Origin: Caribbeanibacter sp964518305 | GTDB lineage: Bacteria; Gemmatimonadota; Gemmatimonadetes; Palauibacterales; Palauibacteraceae | DNA length: 54,620 nucleotides | NCBI GenBank assembly: GCA_964518305.1 | Contig: CAZFDK010000013.1 | Location: 1-54,620 of the forward strand | Direction: 5' to 3' | Part shown: positions 7,758 to 15,914 of the stretch, in pieces | Layout: every line of letters begins with the position of its first letter | How positions within the stretch are numbered: position 1 is the first letter of the stretch | Notes under the pieces: generated by a model | Told to the model about the DNA's origin: nothing | The model's input: only the letters and a program-made list of their open reading frames with translations | Databases searched by the model: none | Translations under genes and position numbers: made by a program

Positions 7758-7944
7758 TCTCGTCGGCCGCCGCCATGCGGCCGAACCGGAGGATCAGAGC
7801 GGCCACCACGAGGCCCAGGCCGGCTCCGGCCACGAACTCGTTCTCGACCACCTTGCCGGCGACCCACACGGCGCCTCCACCGATCCCGTACCCCGCCTGG
7901 AGCCCGACCCACCACTTCCTGGACGACGTCGGCGGCTCGTTCAC
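7750..7944 (-). CDS. Small two-helix membrane protein (hypothetical)
   Basis: 64 residues from a GTG at 7944, six bases after the previous stop. Two glycine-rich hydrophobic stretches (QAGYGIGGGAVWVAG and FVAGAGLGLVVAALIL) suggest two membrane segments with an acidic tail (AAADENE). It overlaps the DUF1028 gene by 8 bp. I do not recognise a family. Confidence 0.6.
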   Translation of the reverse strand: MNEPPTSSRKWWVGLQAGYGIGGGAVWVAGKVVENEFVAGAGLGLVVAALILRFGRMAAADENE

Positions 7945-7950
7945 CGTCGA

Positions 7951-8742
7951 TCACGTGTCCGAGGCGCGCCGTCCGACCAGCGGACGGCTCAGCACGCCGA
8001 GATCCGTTACCTCGGCCCACCCGAAGAGGCCCCCAACCACGGCACCCCACAGCAGGTGGAACAGGAGCACGAACACGAAGGTGAGGACGCCCAGCTCGAC
8101 GGCGAACCAGCCCAGGTCCAGCACCAGGGGGTACAGGACCAGGAGCGCGTACAGGGCCGGCGCGAGCCCGAACAGCGTGCCCCGCGACACGGCCGAGCGC
8201 CCCGGCAGACGGGGATAGAGGAGGGCCAGGACGACTCCCCACAGCGCGCCGTACCAGGCCCGGAGCCCCAGCGAGGTGACGGTCAGGGCGCCAGCGATCT
8301 GCACGCCCAGGAGGTCGGCGATCCCGGCGGCGTCGGCCACCCAGACGCCCAGCGTGACTGCGATCCCGCCCAGGGCGCCGCCCAGCGCGCCCAGGGCCAG
8401 GCGATCGGCCAGGGGGAGGTACCTCCCGGCCGCTTGCTCGTCCTCGTCGGCCCCGGGCTCGGGCTCGCCGTACCCGGGCTCGCCGGGCCACCGCTCCCCG
8501 GTGGCCTGCAGGGCCACGGCCAGGCCCGCCAGCGCCACCACCCCCAGGAGGAGACCGGCCGTCAGCCCCGTGCGGCCGCCGGATGCGACCAGCAGGTACG
8601 ACCCGGCCCCGCCGCCCAGCGCGGCGACCCACGCCGCCGCGGCTCCCACTCGGCCGATGGACTGCACGTCCAGGGCGCGCGTCGGATCGGACGGCGGCCC
8701 GGAAGACGGCTCTCGCTCGCTCGTCTCGCTGGCTTCTGACAT
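7951..8742 (-). CDS. Multi-pass membrane protein (hypothetical)
   Basis: 263 residues: a polar Ser/Glu/Pro-rich N-terminus, two hydrophobic helices (residues ~35-80), an acidic loop (EPGYGEPEPGADEDEQ), then five or so helices up to the C-terminus. The alternation of Gly/Ala/Leu segments is typical of a small integral membrane protein with no catalytic motif visible. It lies in the minus-strand run between two other membrane genes. Family not recognised. Confidence 0.65.
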   Translation of the reverse strand: MSEASETSEREPSSGPPSDPTRALDVQSIGRVGAAAAWVAALGGGAGSYLLVASGGRTGLTAGLLLGVVALAGLAVALQATGERWPGEPGYGEPEPGADEDEQAAGRYLPLADRLALGALGGALGGIAVTLGVWVADAAGIADLLGVQIAGALTVTSLGLRAWYGALWGVVLALLYPRLPGRSAVSRGTLFGLAPALYALLVLYPLVLDLGWFAVELGVLTFVFVLLFHLLWGAVVGGLFGWAEVTDLGVLSRPLVGRRASDT

Positions 8743-8811
8743 TCGGATGATGTCGGTTGGAGGGTGTCGGCAGGAGATCCTGGATCGGAAGTCGCCGGCC
8801 GGAAGGCCCGA

Positions 8812-9243
8812 TCAGTCGGCGGGTGGGGCGTCCCGCTCGGCCTCCGGCGCGAACCTCACCCGGCTCGCGGCGCTGCGCAAGGCGAGGGCGGCGATGGCCA
8901 CCGGTGGGACGAGGAAGGCCGCCGTGACCGCCGGCGCTCCCTGCTCCAGGGCGACTCCGTAGGCGTACGCCTCGGCCGCCGTGAAGAGGACGCCGCCCAG
9001 GAACACGAGGTAGCGCCCGCCGGCTCCGGTGAGCGCGTCCTCGAGCCCTCCCCGCCAGAACACCCGCAGGGCCAGTCCGGCCACCATGCCGAAGGCCACC
9101 GCCACGCAGACGAGGAGGATGCCCGGCCACACCGTTTCGCGGAAGCGGCCGGCGAAGCCCGCGGCGGTGGCCAGGGCCGCGGCCAGCACGATCAGGAGGC
9201 CGGGAGGCGGGACCAGGCCCGCGCGCTCGCCGCCGTCGCTCAC
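8812..9243 (-). CDS. Four-helix membrane protein (hypothetical)
   Basis: 143 residues with about four hydrophobic segments (for example PGLLIVLAAALATAAGFAG and GILLVCVAVAFGMVAGLAL). It starts at GTG 9243, which overlaps the stop of the enoyl-CoA hydratase gene by 4 bp (GTGA), so it is cotranslated with it. No family recognised. A link to the acyl-CoA pathway is only positional. Confidence 0.6.
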   Translation of the reverse strand: MSDGGERAGLVPPPGLLIVLAAALATAAGFAGRFRETVWPGILLVCVAVAFGMVAGLALRVFWRGGLEDALTGAGGRYLVFLGGVLFTAAEAYAYGVALEQGAPAVTAAFLVPPVAIAALALRSAASRVRFAPEAERDAPPAD

Positions 9244-10004
9244 TCGTCGAGGAAGCGCGCGATGCCCTCCTGGCAGTCCTCCGTGAGCCGGGCCAGGGCG
9301 TTCATCTCCGCACCGGCCTGTATCGCCGACTCGAAGCTCTGTCCGTCCATCTGGTAGAGGAGCTTCTTGGTCAGAGCCATGGCCGTGGCGCTGTTCGAGG
9401 CCATCTCCGCCGCGAACTCCTCCGTCCGGTCGTCAAAGTCCTCGGCCGGGTAGACCCGGTTCACCAGGCCGTACTCACGGGCGCGCTCCGCATCGATCCG
9501 GTCCCCGGTGGCCACCAGCTCGAAGGCGTGCTTCTCGCCCACGGCCCGGCGGAGGATCGCCATGACCATGGCCGGAACGAAGCCGATGGTCACCTCCGGG
9601 AAGCCGAACGCGGCCTCCGAGGACGCCAGCACCAGGTCGCAGGCCGCCGCCAGGCCGCTCCCGCCGGCCAGCGCCCGGCCGTGGACCGCGGCGATCACCG
9701 GCATCTCCAGGCCACGGAGCTGTACGAAGAGCTCCCCCAGGGACTCGGCGTCCGCCAGGTTCGCCGTGATGCCCTCCTCGACGGCCTCCCGGATCTCGGC
9801 CAGGTCCGCCCCGGCGCAGAAGTCGGGCCCGGAGCCGGCCAGCACGGCGGCGGCCACGCGCTCATCCCCGTCGGCCTCCCGGAAGGCCTCCTTCAGGTCC
9901 CTCACGAGCCCGCGGTTCAGGGCGTTCCGCCGCTCCGGCCGGTTCATGACGACCCACGCGACGCCCGAGGCATCGTCCACGTCCAGGCGCACCAGATCAC
10001 TCAC
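9240..10004 (-). CDS. Enoyl-CoA hydratase/isomerase family protein
   Basis: Crotonase-fold enzyme of 254 residues. It shows MNRPERRNALNRGLV, the first oxyanion-hole segment SGPDFCAGADLAEI, the second (AAVHGRALAGGSGLAAACDL) and FGFPEVTIGFVPAMV, and it resembles methylglutaconyl-CoA hydratases of leucine or terpene breakdown. GTG start at 10004 with GGAGGA upstream; it overlaps the AtuA C-terminal gene by 8 bp. Together with the carboxylase beta subunit and AtuA it forms an atu/liu-like group. The exact substrate cannot be fixed from sequence. Confidence 0.88.
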   Translation of the reverse strand: MSDLVRLDVDDASGVAWVVMNRPERRNALNRGLVRDLKEAFREADGDERVAAAVLAGSGPDFCAGADLAEIREAVEEGITANLADAESLGELFVQLRGLEMPVIAAVHGRALAGGSGLAAACDLVLASSEAAFGFPEVTIGFVPAMVMAILRRAVGEKHAFELVATGDRIDAERAREYGLVNRVYPAEDFDDRTEEFAAEMASNSATAMALTKKLLYQMDGQSFESAIQAGAEMNALARLTEDCQEGIARFLDE

Positions 10005-10386
10005 CGTGGTCCTCCCCGCGCCAGCGCCTGCGCTCCTCCTGCATCCGATCCCGGACCCCGTCGACGATCTCCTCCCGGAGGTCCACCTCCATCCGCAGGA
10101 GGGCGGTGGAGAAGGTCTTGCCCTGGGCGTCCAGCATCAGCGACCGCGTTCCGCCGCCGTCCAGGGATCCGTGCAGGAGGAAGTTCAGGGCCCTGAGGTT
10201 CGGGATCTCGTGGCGCTCCACGCCTCCCTGGCAGAGCTCGCCGAAGTGCTCCTCCACCCGATCCTCGGTGACCTCCCGGGCCAGGGCCCCGTACGCCTCC
10301 TCCGTGTAGGTGATCAGGCCCACGTTGGCCGTGTCGCCCTTGTCACCCGAGCGGGCGAAGGCCACCTCCCTGAGCTCCACCTTCAT
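9997..10386 (-). CDS. AtuA C-terminal domain as a separate protein
   Basis: 129 residues beginning MKVELREVAFARSGDKGDTANVG..., the domain that forms the C-terminal part of long AtuA proteins (acyclic terpene utilisation). The ARSGDKGDT motif is characteristic. The ATG at 10386 overlaps the stop of the upstream AtuA N-terminal gene by 4 bp (ATGA), so the two halves are made together and probably form one complex. Long open frames continue upstream in this frame but are the shadow of the larger gene. Confidence 0.8.
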   Translation of the reverse strand: MKVELREVAFARSGDKGDTANVGLITYTEEAYGALAREVTEDRVEEHFGELCQGGVERHEIPNLRALNFLLHGSLDGGGTRSLMLDAQGKTFSTALLRMEVDLREEIVDGVRDRMQEERRRWRGEDHGE

Positions 10387-11759
10387 GCCGCCTCCACGAT
10401 CTGGACCTCCACCTGGTCGTCCACCACCTCGCGGTCGATCAGGGCCGGCCAGAAGGCCATGATCGTCTGCACCTTGGGCCTGCCGCCGGCGAAGCCGGTG
10501 ACGCTGGGCGGACCGGCCAGGATCAGCGGGGCCAGCTCCCGGGTGAAGCGTGCCACGTGGTCCTTTCGGTCGGCGCGCACGCCGACGCGCAGCTCCACCT
10601 CCGGCAGATTCTCCGGGGGGTCCCCCGCCAGCGGGCCGTGACAGGCCCCGGCGCCGACCAGCTCGGTGCGGATCTCGTCGAACTCGAGGCCGAGGCGCTC
10701 CAGGCGGCCGCGGAGGATTTCGTCCGCGCGACGGGCCTTCTCCACCGCGTCGGGCCACGCATACGTGAGCGTGCCCGTCGCCTTGAACCCGTCGCGGTAG
10801 GCGATGGAGACCTTGAGCCGCTCGGGCCGCTCGCGTCCCTCGACGCCCTTCACCTCCACACAGTCGCCGCCCAGGTCCTCCAGTTCGACGGAGGAGAAGT
10901 CGGCGACGCAGTCGGGCGTGATGTACTCCGCCGGATCGCCCATCTCGTACACCAGCTGCTCGGTCACCGTGGCCCACGTCACGCGCCCGCCCAGATCCGG
11001 ATGCTTGGTGACGACGAAGCTGCCGTCCTCCCGGGCCTCGACGATTGGATAGCCCGGCGCCACCAGGTCCACGCTCCGCCAGTCGGCCAGCGTGTTGCCG
11101 CCGGAGGCCTGTGCGCCGCACTCGTTGATGTGCCCCGCCACCACCCCGGCTGCCAGTCGGTCCCAGTCCTCCGGTCCCCAGCCGAACTCGTGGATCAGGG
11201 GTGCGTAGGTGAGCGCCGTGTCCGTCGAGCGGCCCGTCACCACCACGTCGGCGCCTCTCTCCAGCGCCTCGACGATGGGGCCGGCGCCCAGGTACGCGTT
11301 CGCCGCCTGCACCCGGTCCTGGACCGAGGACAGCGGCTCCCCGGTCTCCATGTTCCGCATCTCGTGGCCACGGGCGATGTGCCCTTCCATGTCCGACAGC
11401 ACGTCGTCGCCGGTGACGACCCCGATCCGGAGCGGGCGGGGCAGATCGGCGCCGGACAGGGCATCCACCAGCGCGTCCCGGCACCCTTCCGGGTTCACGC
11501 CGCCGGCGTTGCAGACCACGGTGACATCCCGCTCGATCAGGTCCGGCGCCAGCTCCCGGACGAGCGGCACGAAATCCCGGGCGTAGCCGGCCTCCGGGTT
11601 CCGCGCCCGCTGCTTCTGCATGATGGACATGGTGATCTCGGCCAGGTAGTCCAGCATCAGATAGTCGATGGGACCCCGGCGGACCTGGAGCTTGGGCGCC
11701 TCGAGCCAGTCGCCCCAGAATCCCTGGCCGGAGGCCACGCGCACCGTGTCGTCGCTCAT
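10383..11759 (-). CDS. AtuA-family protein, N-terminal part (DUF1446)
   Basis: 458 residues from ATG 11759, which has GGGGAGA just upstream; an ATG 7 codons earlier is less well placed. Recognisable features are VRVASGQGFWGDWLEAP, DYLAEITMSIMQKQ, VCNAGGVNPEGC, VVTGRSTDTALTYAPL and INECGAQASGGN. AtuA is required for acyclic terpene (citronellol/geraniol) utilisation in Pseudomonas, with no settled reaction. Here the C-terminal domain is a separate overlapping gene. The neighbouring carboxylase beta subunit and enoyl-CoA hydratase agree with branched acyl-CoA breakdown. Confidence 0.85.
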   Translation of the reverse strand: MSDDTVRVASGQGFWGDWLEAPKLQVRRGPIDYLMLDYLAEITMSIMQKQRARNPEAGYARDFVPLVRELAPDLIERDVTVVCNAGGVNPEGCRDALVDALSGADLPRPLRIGVVTGDDVLSDMEGHIARGHEMRNMETGEPLSSVQDRVQAANAYLGAGPIVEALERGADVVVTGRSTDTALTYAPLIHEFGWGPEDWDRLAAGVVAGHINECGAQASGGNTLADWRSVDLVAPGYPIVEAREDGSFVVTKHPDLGGRVTWATVTEQLVYEMGDPAEYITPDCVADFSSVELEDLGGDCVEVKGVEGRERPERLKVSIAYRDGFKATGTLTYAWPDAVEKARRADEILRGRLERLGLEFDEIRTELVGAGACHGPLAGDPPENLPEVELRVGVRADRKDHVARFTRELAPLILAGPPSVTGFAGGRPKVQTIMAFWPALIDREVVDDQVEVQIVEAA

Positions 11760-11819
11760 CGTCTCCCCGCTTCGTCGCACGTGGCCGCGCCCATCGTGCT
11801 CCCGCCGGCCGTCACCCGG

Positions 11820-13382
11820 TCACGCATCGTCGGGGAGGGTGAACCGGAGGTCCCTGGTATCCTCGGGCCGGATGATGGCGTCCACGAAGCCTCGGGCCCC
11901 GGCGTAGCGGGCGTCCAGCTGCTTCTCGTATTCCTGCCGCGTCTTCTCGACCTGCTCTCGGATCTCCTCCGGCAGCTCCTCCCCGGACTCCTTCGCCTCG
12001 TCGATCTTCGGTCCGTGGATGGCGCGGACCGCCGACTCTCCCTCCATGACCCCCATCCGGCCCGTGGGCCAGGAGAAGATGAAGTCGGGATCGAAGCCCT
12101 GACCCGCCATGGCGTAGTAGCCGGCTCCACTGGCGTGGTTGACGGTGAGGACGATTTTCGGGACCCGGGCCGTGGCCATGGACTCCACCATCCTCGCGCC
12201 GGCCCGGATGATGCCAGAATGCTCGGCCTCCCGGCCCACCATGAACCCGCTCACGTCCTGGACGAAGAGGAGCGGCGTGTCCTGGCGATCGCAGACTTCC
12301 ATGAAGTATGACACCTTCTCGGCGGAGTCGGCGTAGACGATGCCCCCGAACTTCGGCGGCCCGTCCTCCGACGGGAACATCCCCCGCCGGTTGGCGATGA
12401 CGCCGACCTTCCGCCCCTTCAGCCGCGCGATGGCGGTGCACATCTCCGGGGCGTAGTCGGCCTGGAACTCCTCGAAGTGTCCCTCGTCCAGGATCGTTCC
12501 CAGCAGCTCCTCCGTCTCGTAGGCGTCCCGGTGGTCGTCGGGCATGATCCGGTACGCGTCGCGAGGATCCCGGGCCGGCTCCCGGGGCTCCGAGTGGGGC
12601 TCCGGTCGCTCCGCCGGCTCCAGCTCGGCCACCCGATCGCGAAGCTTGGAGACGCAGGCGCGGTCGTTGGGCGTGCTGTAGTGGGCCACGCCGCTGAGTT
12701 CGTTGTGGGCCTCGGCCCCGCCCAGCTCGTCGGCCTCCACCTCCTCCCCGATGGCCCCCTTCACCAGGTTGGGTCCACCCAGGCCCATGAAGGAGGTGTC
12801 CTCGACCATGACGATCACGTCCGATAGGGCCGGCAGGTAGGCGCCGCCGGCGATGCACGGCCCCATCACGGCCGAGATCTGCGGAATGTCCAGATAGCGC
12901 CGCATGATCGAGTTGTAGTAGAAGATCCGGCTCGCCCCGTACTGCCCCGGGAACACGCCGCCCTGGTACGGCAGGTTCACGCCGGCCGAGTCCACCAGGT
13001 AGACGATGGGGATCCGGCACCGCATGGCGATCTCCTGGGCACGGAGCATCTTCGTGATGGTCTCCGGCCACCAGGCCCCCGCCTTCACGGTGGCGTCGTT
13101 GGCCACCACCACGATCTCGCGGCCCGTGACCTCGCCGATGCCCGTGACCACGCCCGCCGACGGGGCCTCGCCGTCGTACTTGTCGTGGGCCATGAGCAGC
13201 CCGATCTCCAGGAAGCCGCCGCCCGGGTCCACCAGCAGGTCGATCCGCTCCCGGGCGGTGAGCTTCCCCTTGTCGTGCTGCTTCTGGATCTTCTCCTCGC
13301 CGCCACCGCGGCGGATCCGTTCCTCGAGGCGGTCCAGGTCCGCCACCGCCTGCCCCATCCGCGTGTCGTCGTGCCCGCTCAT
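11820..13382 (-). CDS. Acyl-CoA carboxylase, carboxyltransferase (beta) subunit
   Basis: 520 residues of the biotin-dependent carboxyltransferase fold with N and C crotonase-like halves. Visible are KLTARERIDLLVDPG, VDSAGVNLPYQGGVFPGQYG, MGPCIAGGAYLPALSDV and, in the second half, LFVQDVSGFMVGREAE and VNHASGAGYYAMAG. It transfers CO2 from carboxybiotin to an acyl-CoA. The FVQDVSGFMVG stretch resembles methylcrotonyl/geranyl-CoA type enzymes more than propionyl-CoA carboxylase. The biotin carboxylase/BCCP (alpha) subunit is not in the window. About 25 residues of charged Pro/Glu-rich linker (AERPEPHSEPREPARDP) separate the two halves. Confidence 0.9.
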   Translation of the reverse strand: MSGHDDTRMGQAVADLDRLEERIRRGGGEEKIQKQHDKGKLTARERIDLLVDPGGGFLEIGLLMAHDKYDGEAPSAGVVTGIGEVTGREIVVVANDATVKAGAWWPETITKMLRAQEIAMRCRIPIVYLVDSAGVNLPYQGGVFPGQYGASRIFYYNSIMRRYLDIPQISAVMGPCIAGGAYLPALSDVIVMVEDTSFMGLGGPNLVKGAIGEEVEADELGGAEAHNELSGVAHYSTPNDRACVSKLRDRVAELEPAERPEPHSEPREPARDPRDAYRIMPDDHRDAYETEELLGTILDEGHFEEFQADYAPEMCTAIARLKGRKVGVIANRRGMFPSEDGPPKFGGIVYADSAEKVSYFMEVCDRQDTPLLFVQDVSGFMVGREAEHSGIIRAGARMVESMATARVPKIVLTVNHASGAGYYAMAGQGFDPDFIFSWPTGRMGVMEGESAVRAIHGPKIDEAKESGEELPEEIREQVEKTRQEYEKQLDARYAGARGFVDAIIRPEDTRDLRFTLPDDA

Positions 13383-13403
13383 GCCGGGTCCGCGCTCCCG
13401 CTC

Positions 13404-13829
13404 TCAGTCCCGCCGGGTTCCGTCGCCCCGATGCTCCTCACACCAGGACTGGATGTACTCGACGGCCTCCGAGGTGTCGGTCCCCGGACCGAACAGCTTG
13501 CCCACGCCGCGCTGCCCGAGCTTCTCGATGTCGTCCTCCGGGATGATTCCGCCTCCGGTGACCAGGACATCGTCCAGGCCCTCCTCCTCCAGCATGTCCA
13601 CGACCTTCGGGAACAGGGTCATGTGCGCGCCGGAGAGTATGGACAGGGCCACGACGTCCACGTCCTCCTGGACGGCGGTGCTCACGATCTGTTCCGGAGT
13701 CTGGTGCAGACCCGTGTAGATGACCTCGAAGCCGGCGTCCCGGAGCGCCGCGGCCACCACTTTGGCGCCGCGGTCGTGCCCGTCGAGGCCCGGCTTGGCC
13801 ACCAGTACCCGGTACTTCCGGTCGCTCAT
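13404..13829 (-). CDS. B12-binding small subunit of acyl-CoA mutase (IcmB-like)
   Basis: 141-residue stand-alone cobalamin-binding domain. It has the base-off ligand motif D16-G-H18-D-R-G and downstream elements SILSGAHMTLFP (SxL) and VTGGGIIPEDD (GG). It partners the large mutase subunit encoded just upstream. Two-subunit mutases of this type include isobutyryl-CoA mutase and some methylmalonyl-CoA mutases. The start at ATG 13829 is chosen for homology and an AAGGA site; 25 upstream codons in frame are non-homologous. Confidence 0.92.
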   Translation of the reverse strand: MSDRKYRVLVAKPGLDGHDRGAKVVAAALRDAGFEVIYTGLHQTPEQIVSTAVQEDVDVVALSILSGAHMTLFPKVVDMLEEEGLDDVLVTGGGIIPEDDIEKLGQRGVGKLFGPGTDTSEAVEYIQSWCEEHRGDGTRRD

Positions 13830-13874
13830 GTCGGTCTGTCCTTGGTTGGTGCCCGTGCAGAGGTCCGGCGGGCG

Positions 13875-13904
13875 AAGATACCCGGTGCGTCGCGAGGTGA
13901 GCAA
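13875..13904 (-). promoter_or_regulatory. Possible promoter upstream of the B12-subunit gene
   Basis: TTGCTC (13904-13899), an 18-base spacer, and TATCTT (13880-13875) on the minus strand, placed in the 193-base gap between the two mutase subunit genes. The matches are 3/6 and 4/6, so this is weak; it would allow extra transcription of the small subunit. Confidence 0.25.
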
Positions 13905-14022
13905 CGCGTCGCGGGAGCGGCTGCAGCCGGCGCCGGTAATTTCCGACGGTCGGAGGCCGCCGCGCGCCCGGAGGCCGCGGCGGGCGCGGCCGACTCTGTC
14001 CGGTCCTGGCCCGGGTGTCGGG

Positions 14023-15786
14023 TCAGAAGCCCACCGGCTCCTGGAAGCGGCCGTACACGTCCTCCAGCGTCTGCCGGAGCTCGCCCAGGGTGGCGTAGGC
14101 GCGGACGGCCTCCAGCGTCGGCGGCATCAGGTTCTCGTCCTGCTCGGCGGCCTCACGCAATCGGTCCAGGGCTTCTCGCACGCGGCTCTCGTCCCGGCGC
14201 TCCCGGAGCTCCGACAGGCGCCGCTCCTGGGTCCTGCCGGCGTCCTCGCCGATCTTCAGGACGTCGATGGAGGTGTCCTCTTCCATCTGAAAGTCGTTCA
14301 CGCCGACGATGGTCCGCTCCCCGGACTCGACCTCCTGCTGGTGACGGCGGGAGGAGTCGGCGATCTGCTGCTGGAAATAGCCCGATTGGATGCCCTCGAC
14401 CACGCCGCCGATCTGGTCGATCTCGTCGAAGATCTCCTCGGCCTCCTGCTCGAGCTCGTCCGTGAGCGACTCCACGTAGTAGGAGCCCGCCAGCGGATCG
14501 ATGCTGTTCGGGACTCCGGTCTCATGCGCCAGGATCTGCTGCGTGCGCAGCGCGATGCGCGCCGTCTCCTCGGTGGGCAGCGCCAGGGTCTCGTCCATGG
14601 CGTTCGTGTGGAGGGACTGGGTCCCCCCGAGCACGGCAGCCATGGCCTGGTAGGCGACCCGGACGATGTTGTTGTGCGGCTGCTGGGCGGTGAGCGTGAC
14701 GCCGGCCGTCTGGGCGTGGGTCCGGAGCCGCAGGCTCCTCGGATCCTCGGCGCCGTACTCCTCGCGCATGTGCCGGGACCAGATCCGGCGCGCCGCCCGG
14801 AACTTGGCGATCTCCTCGAAGAAGTCGTTGTGGACGTCCCAGAAGAAGGAGAGCCGCGGGGCGAAGTCGTCCACGTCCAGGCCCCGCTCCAGCCCCTTCT
14901 CCACGTAGGTGAAGCCGTTCTTCAGCGTGTAAGCCAGCTCCTGGGAGGCCGTGGCCCCGGCCTCCCGGATGTGGTAGCCGGAGATGGAGACGGGATGGAA
15001 CTTCGGCGCGTTCTCCGACGACCACTCGAAGGTGTCGACCACGATCTTCAGCGCCGGCTCCGGGGGGAAGATCCACGCGTGCTGGGCCATGAACTCCTTC
15101 AGCACGTCGTTCTGGATGGTCCCCCGGACCTCCTCGTGGGGGACGCCCTGCTTCTCCGCCGCGACGAGGAGGAAGCAGTACAGCATCATGGCCGGGCCGT
15201 TGATCGTCATGGAGACGGACACTTCGTCCAGCGGTATGCCGTCGAAGAGCGTCTCCATGTCGGCCAGGCTCGAGATGGCCACTCCGACCTTTCCGACCTC
15301 GCCCTCGGCCCGGTCGCTGTCCGAGTCGTACCCCATGAGCGTGGGAAAGTCGAAGGCCACCGACAGGCCCGTCTGCCCCTGGTCCAAAAGGTATTTGTAC
15401 CGCTCGTTCGTCTCCTCGGCGGTGGCGAACCCGGAGAACTGCCGCATGGTCCACAGCTTCGTCCGGTACATGCTGCGGTACGGCCCGCGGGTGAAGGGAT
15501 ACTCACCGGGGAAGCCGAGGTCCTCACGGTAATCGAACTCCGCCTCCTCCAGGTCCAGCGGCGTGTGGAGCGGCTGCACCTCGCGGCCCGATACAGAGGT
15601 GAAGTTGGCGTCCCGCTTGGGGACGGCGTCGTATTCCTCGTTCCACTCCTCGAGCTCCCGCTCCAGCTCGGCCAGCTCGCGCCGCTTGCGCCGGACCTCC
15701 TCCTCCAGGGCCTCGCGCCCGGACGGGCTCTCCCCTTCTTCGTCGGCTCCGGCCTGGCGCCCGGCTTCCTGCTCGACAGTGCTCAT
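14023..15786 (-). CDS. Cobalamin-dependent acyl-CoA mutase large subunit, isobutyryl-CoA mutase type (IcmA-like)
   Basis: 587 residues, start ATG 15786 with GGAGAGG upstream. After a coiled-coil N-terminus (about residues 25-55) comes the TIM-barrel substrate domain: SMYRTKLWTMRQFSGF, GQTGLSVAFDFPTLMGYDSD, SVSMTINGPA, VSISGYHIREAGATA and HTNAMDETLALPTEE. The residues matching Tyr89 and Arg207 of Propionibacterium methylmalonyl-CoA mutase are F117 and Q235, in an alignment I could make without gaps. Phe/Gln is the pair reported for isobutyryl-CoA mutase, so the likely reaction is isobutyryl-CoA to n-butyryl-CoA. Automated annotation would probably say methylmalonyl-CoA mutase. Neighbours are MeaB upstream and the B12 subunit downstream. 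Confidence 0.88.
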   Translation of the reverse strand: MSTVEQEAGRQAGADEEGESPSGREALEEEVRRKRRELAELERELEEWNEEYDAVPKRDANFTSVSGREVQPLHTPLDLEEAEFDYREDLGFPGEYPFTRGPYRSMYRTKLWTMRQFSGFATAEETNERYKYLLDQGQTGLSVAFDFPTLMGYDSDSDRAEGEVGKVGVAISSLADMETLFDGIPLDEVSVSMTINGPAMMLYCFLLVAAEKQGVPHEEVRGTIQNDVLKEFMAQHAWIFPPEPALKIVVDTFEWSSENAPKFHPVSISGYHIREAGATASQELAYTLKNGFTYVEKGLERGLDVDDFAPRLSFFWDVHNDFFEEIAKFRAARRIWSRHMREEYGAEDPRSLRLRTHAQTAGVTLTAQQPHNNIVRVAYQAMAAVLGGTQSLHTNAMDETLALPTEETARIALRTQQILAHETGVPNSIDPLAGSYYVESLTDELEQEAEEIFDEIDQIGGVVEGIQSGYFQQQIADSSRRHQQEVESGERTIVGVNDFQMEEDTSIDVLKIGEDAGRTQERRLSELRERRDESRVREALDRLREAAEQDENLMPPTLEAVRAYATLGELRQTLEDVYGRFQEPVGF

Positions 15787-15914
15787 GGTACCTCTCCGGC
15801 GGTCGGTGGCAGCGGCGTGATGCTCGGCGGGCGGTAGGACCTCCCGGCTGTCCATACCACCCGGTGTTGCATCGCGTTCCTCGGAACCCTGATCAGGATC
15901 AGCCCTCCGCTCGC

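Noticed and set aside
14023..15786. Lysine in FPPEPALKIV taken as the counterpart of the mutase substrate arginine 207
   Set aside because: Counting residues from Tyr89 in the Propionibacterium enzyme puts Arg207 in KEFMVR, so the counterpart is Q235 and not that lysine.
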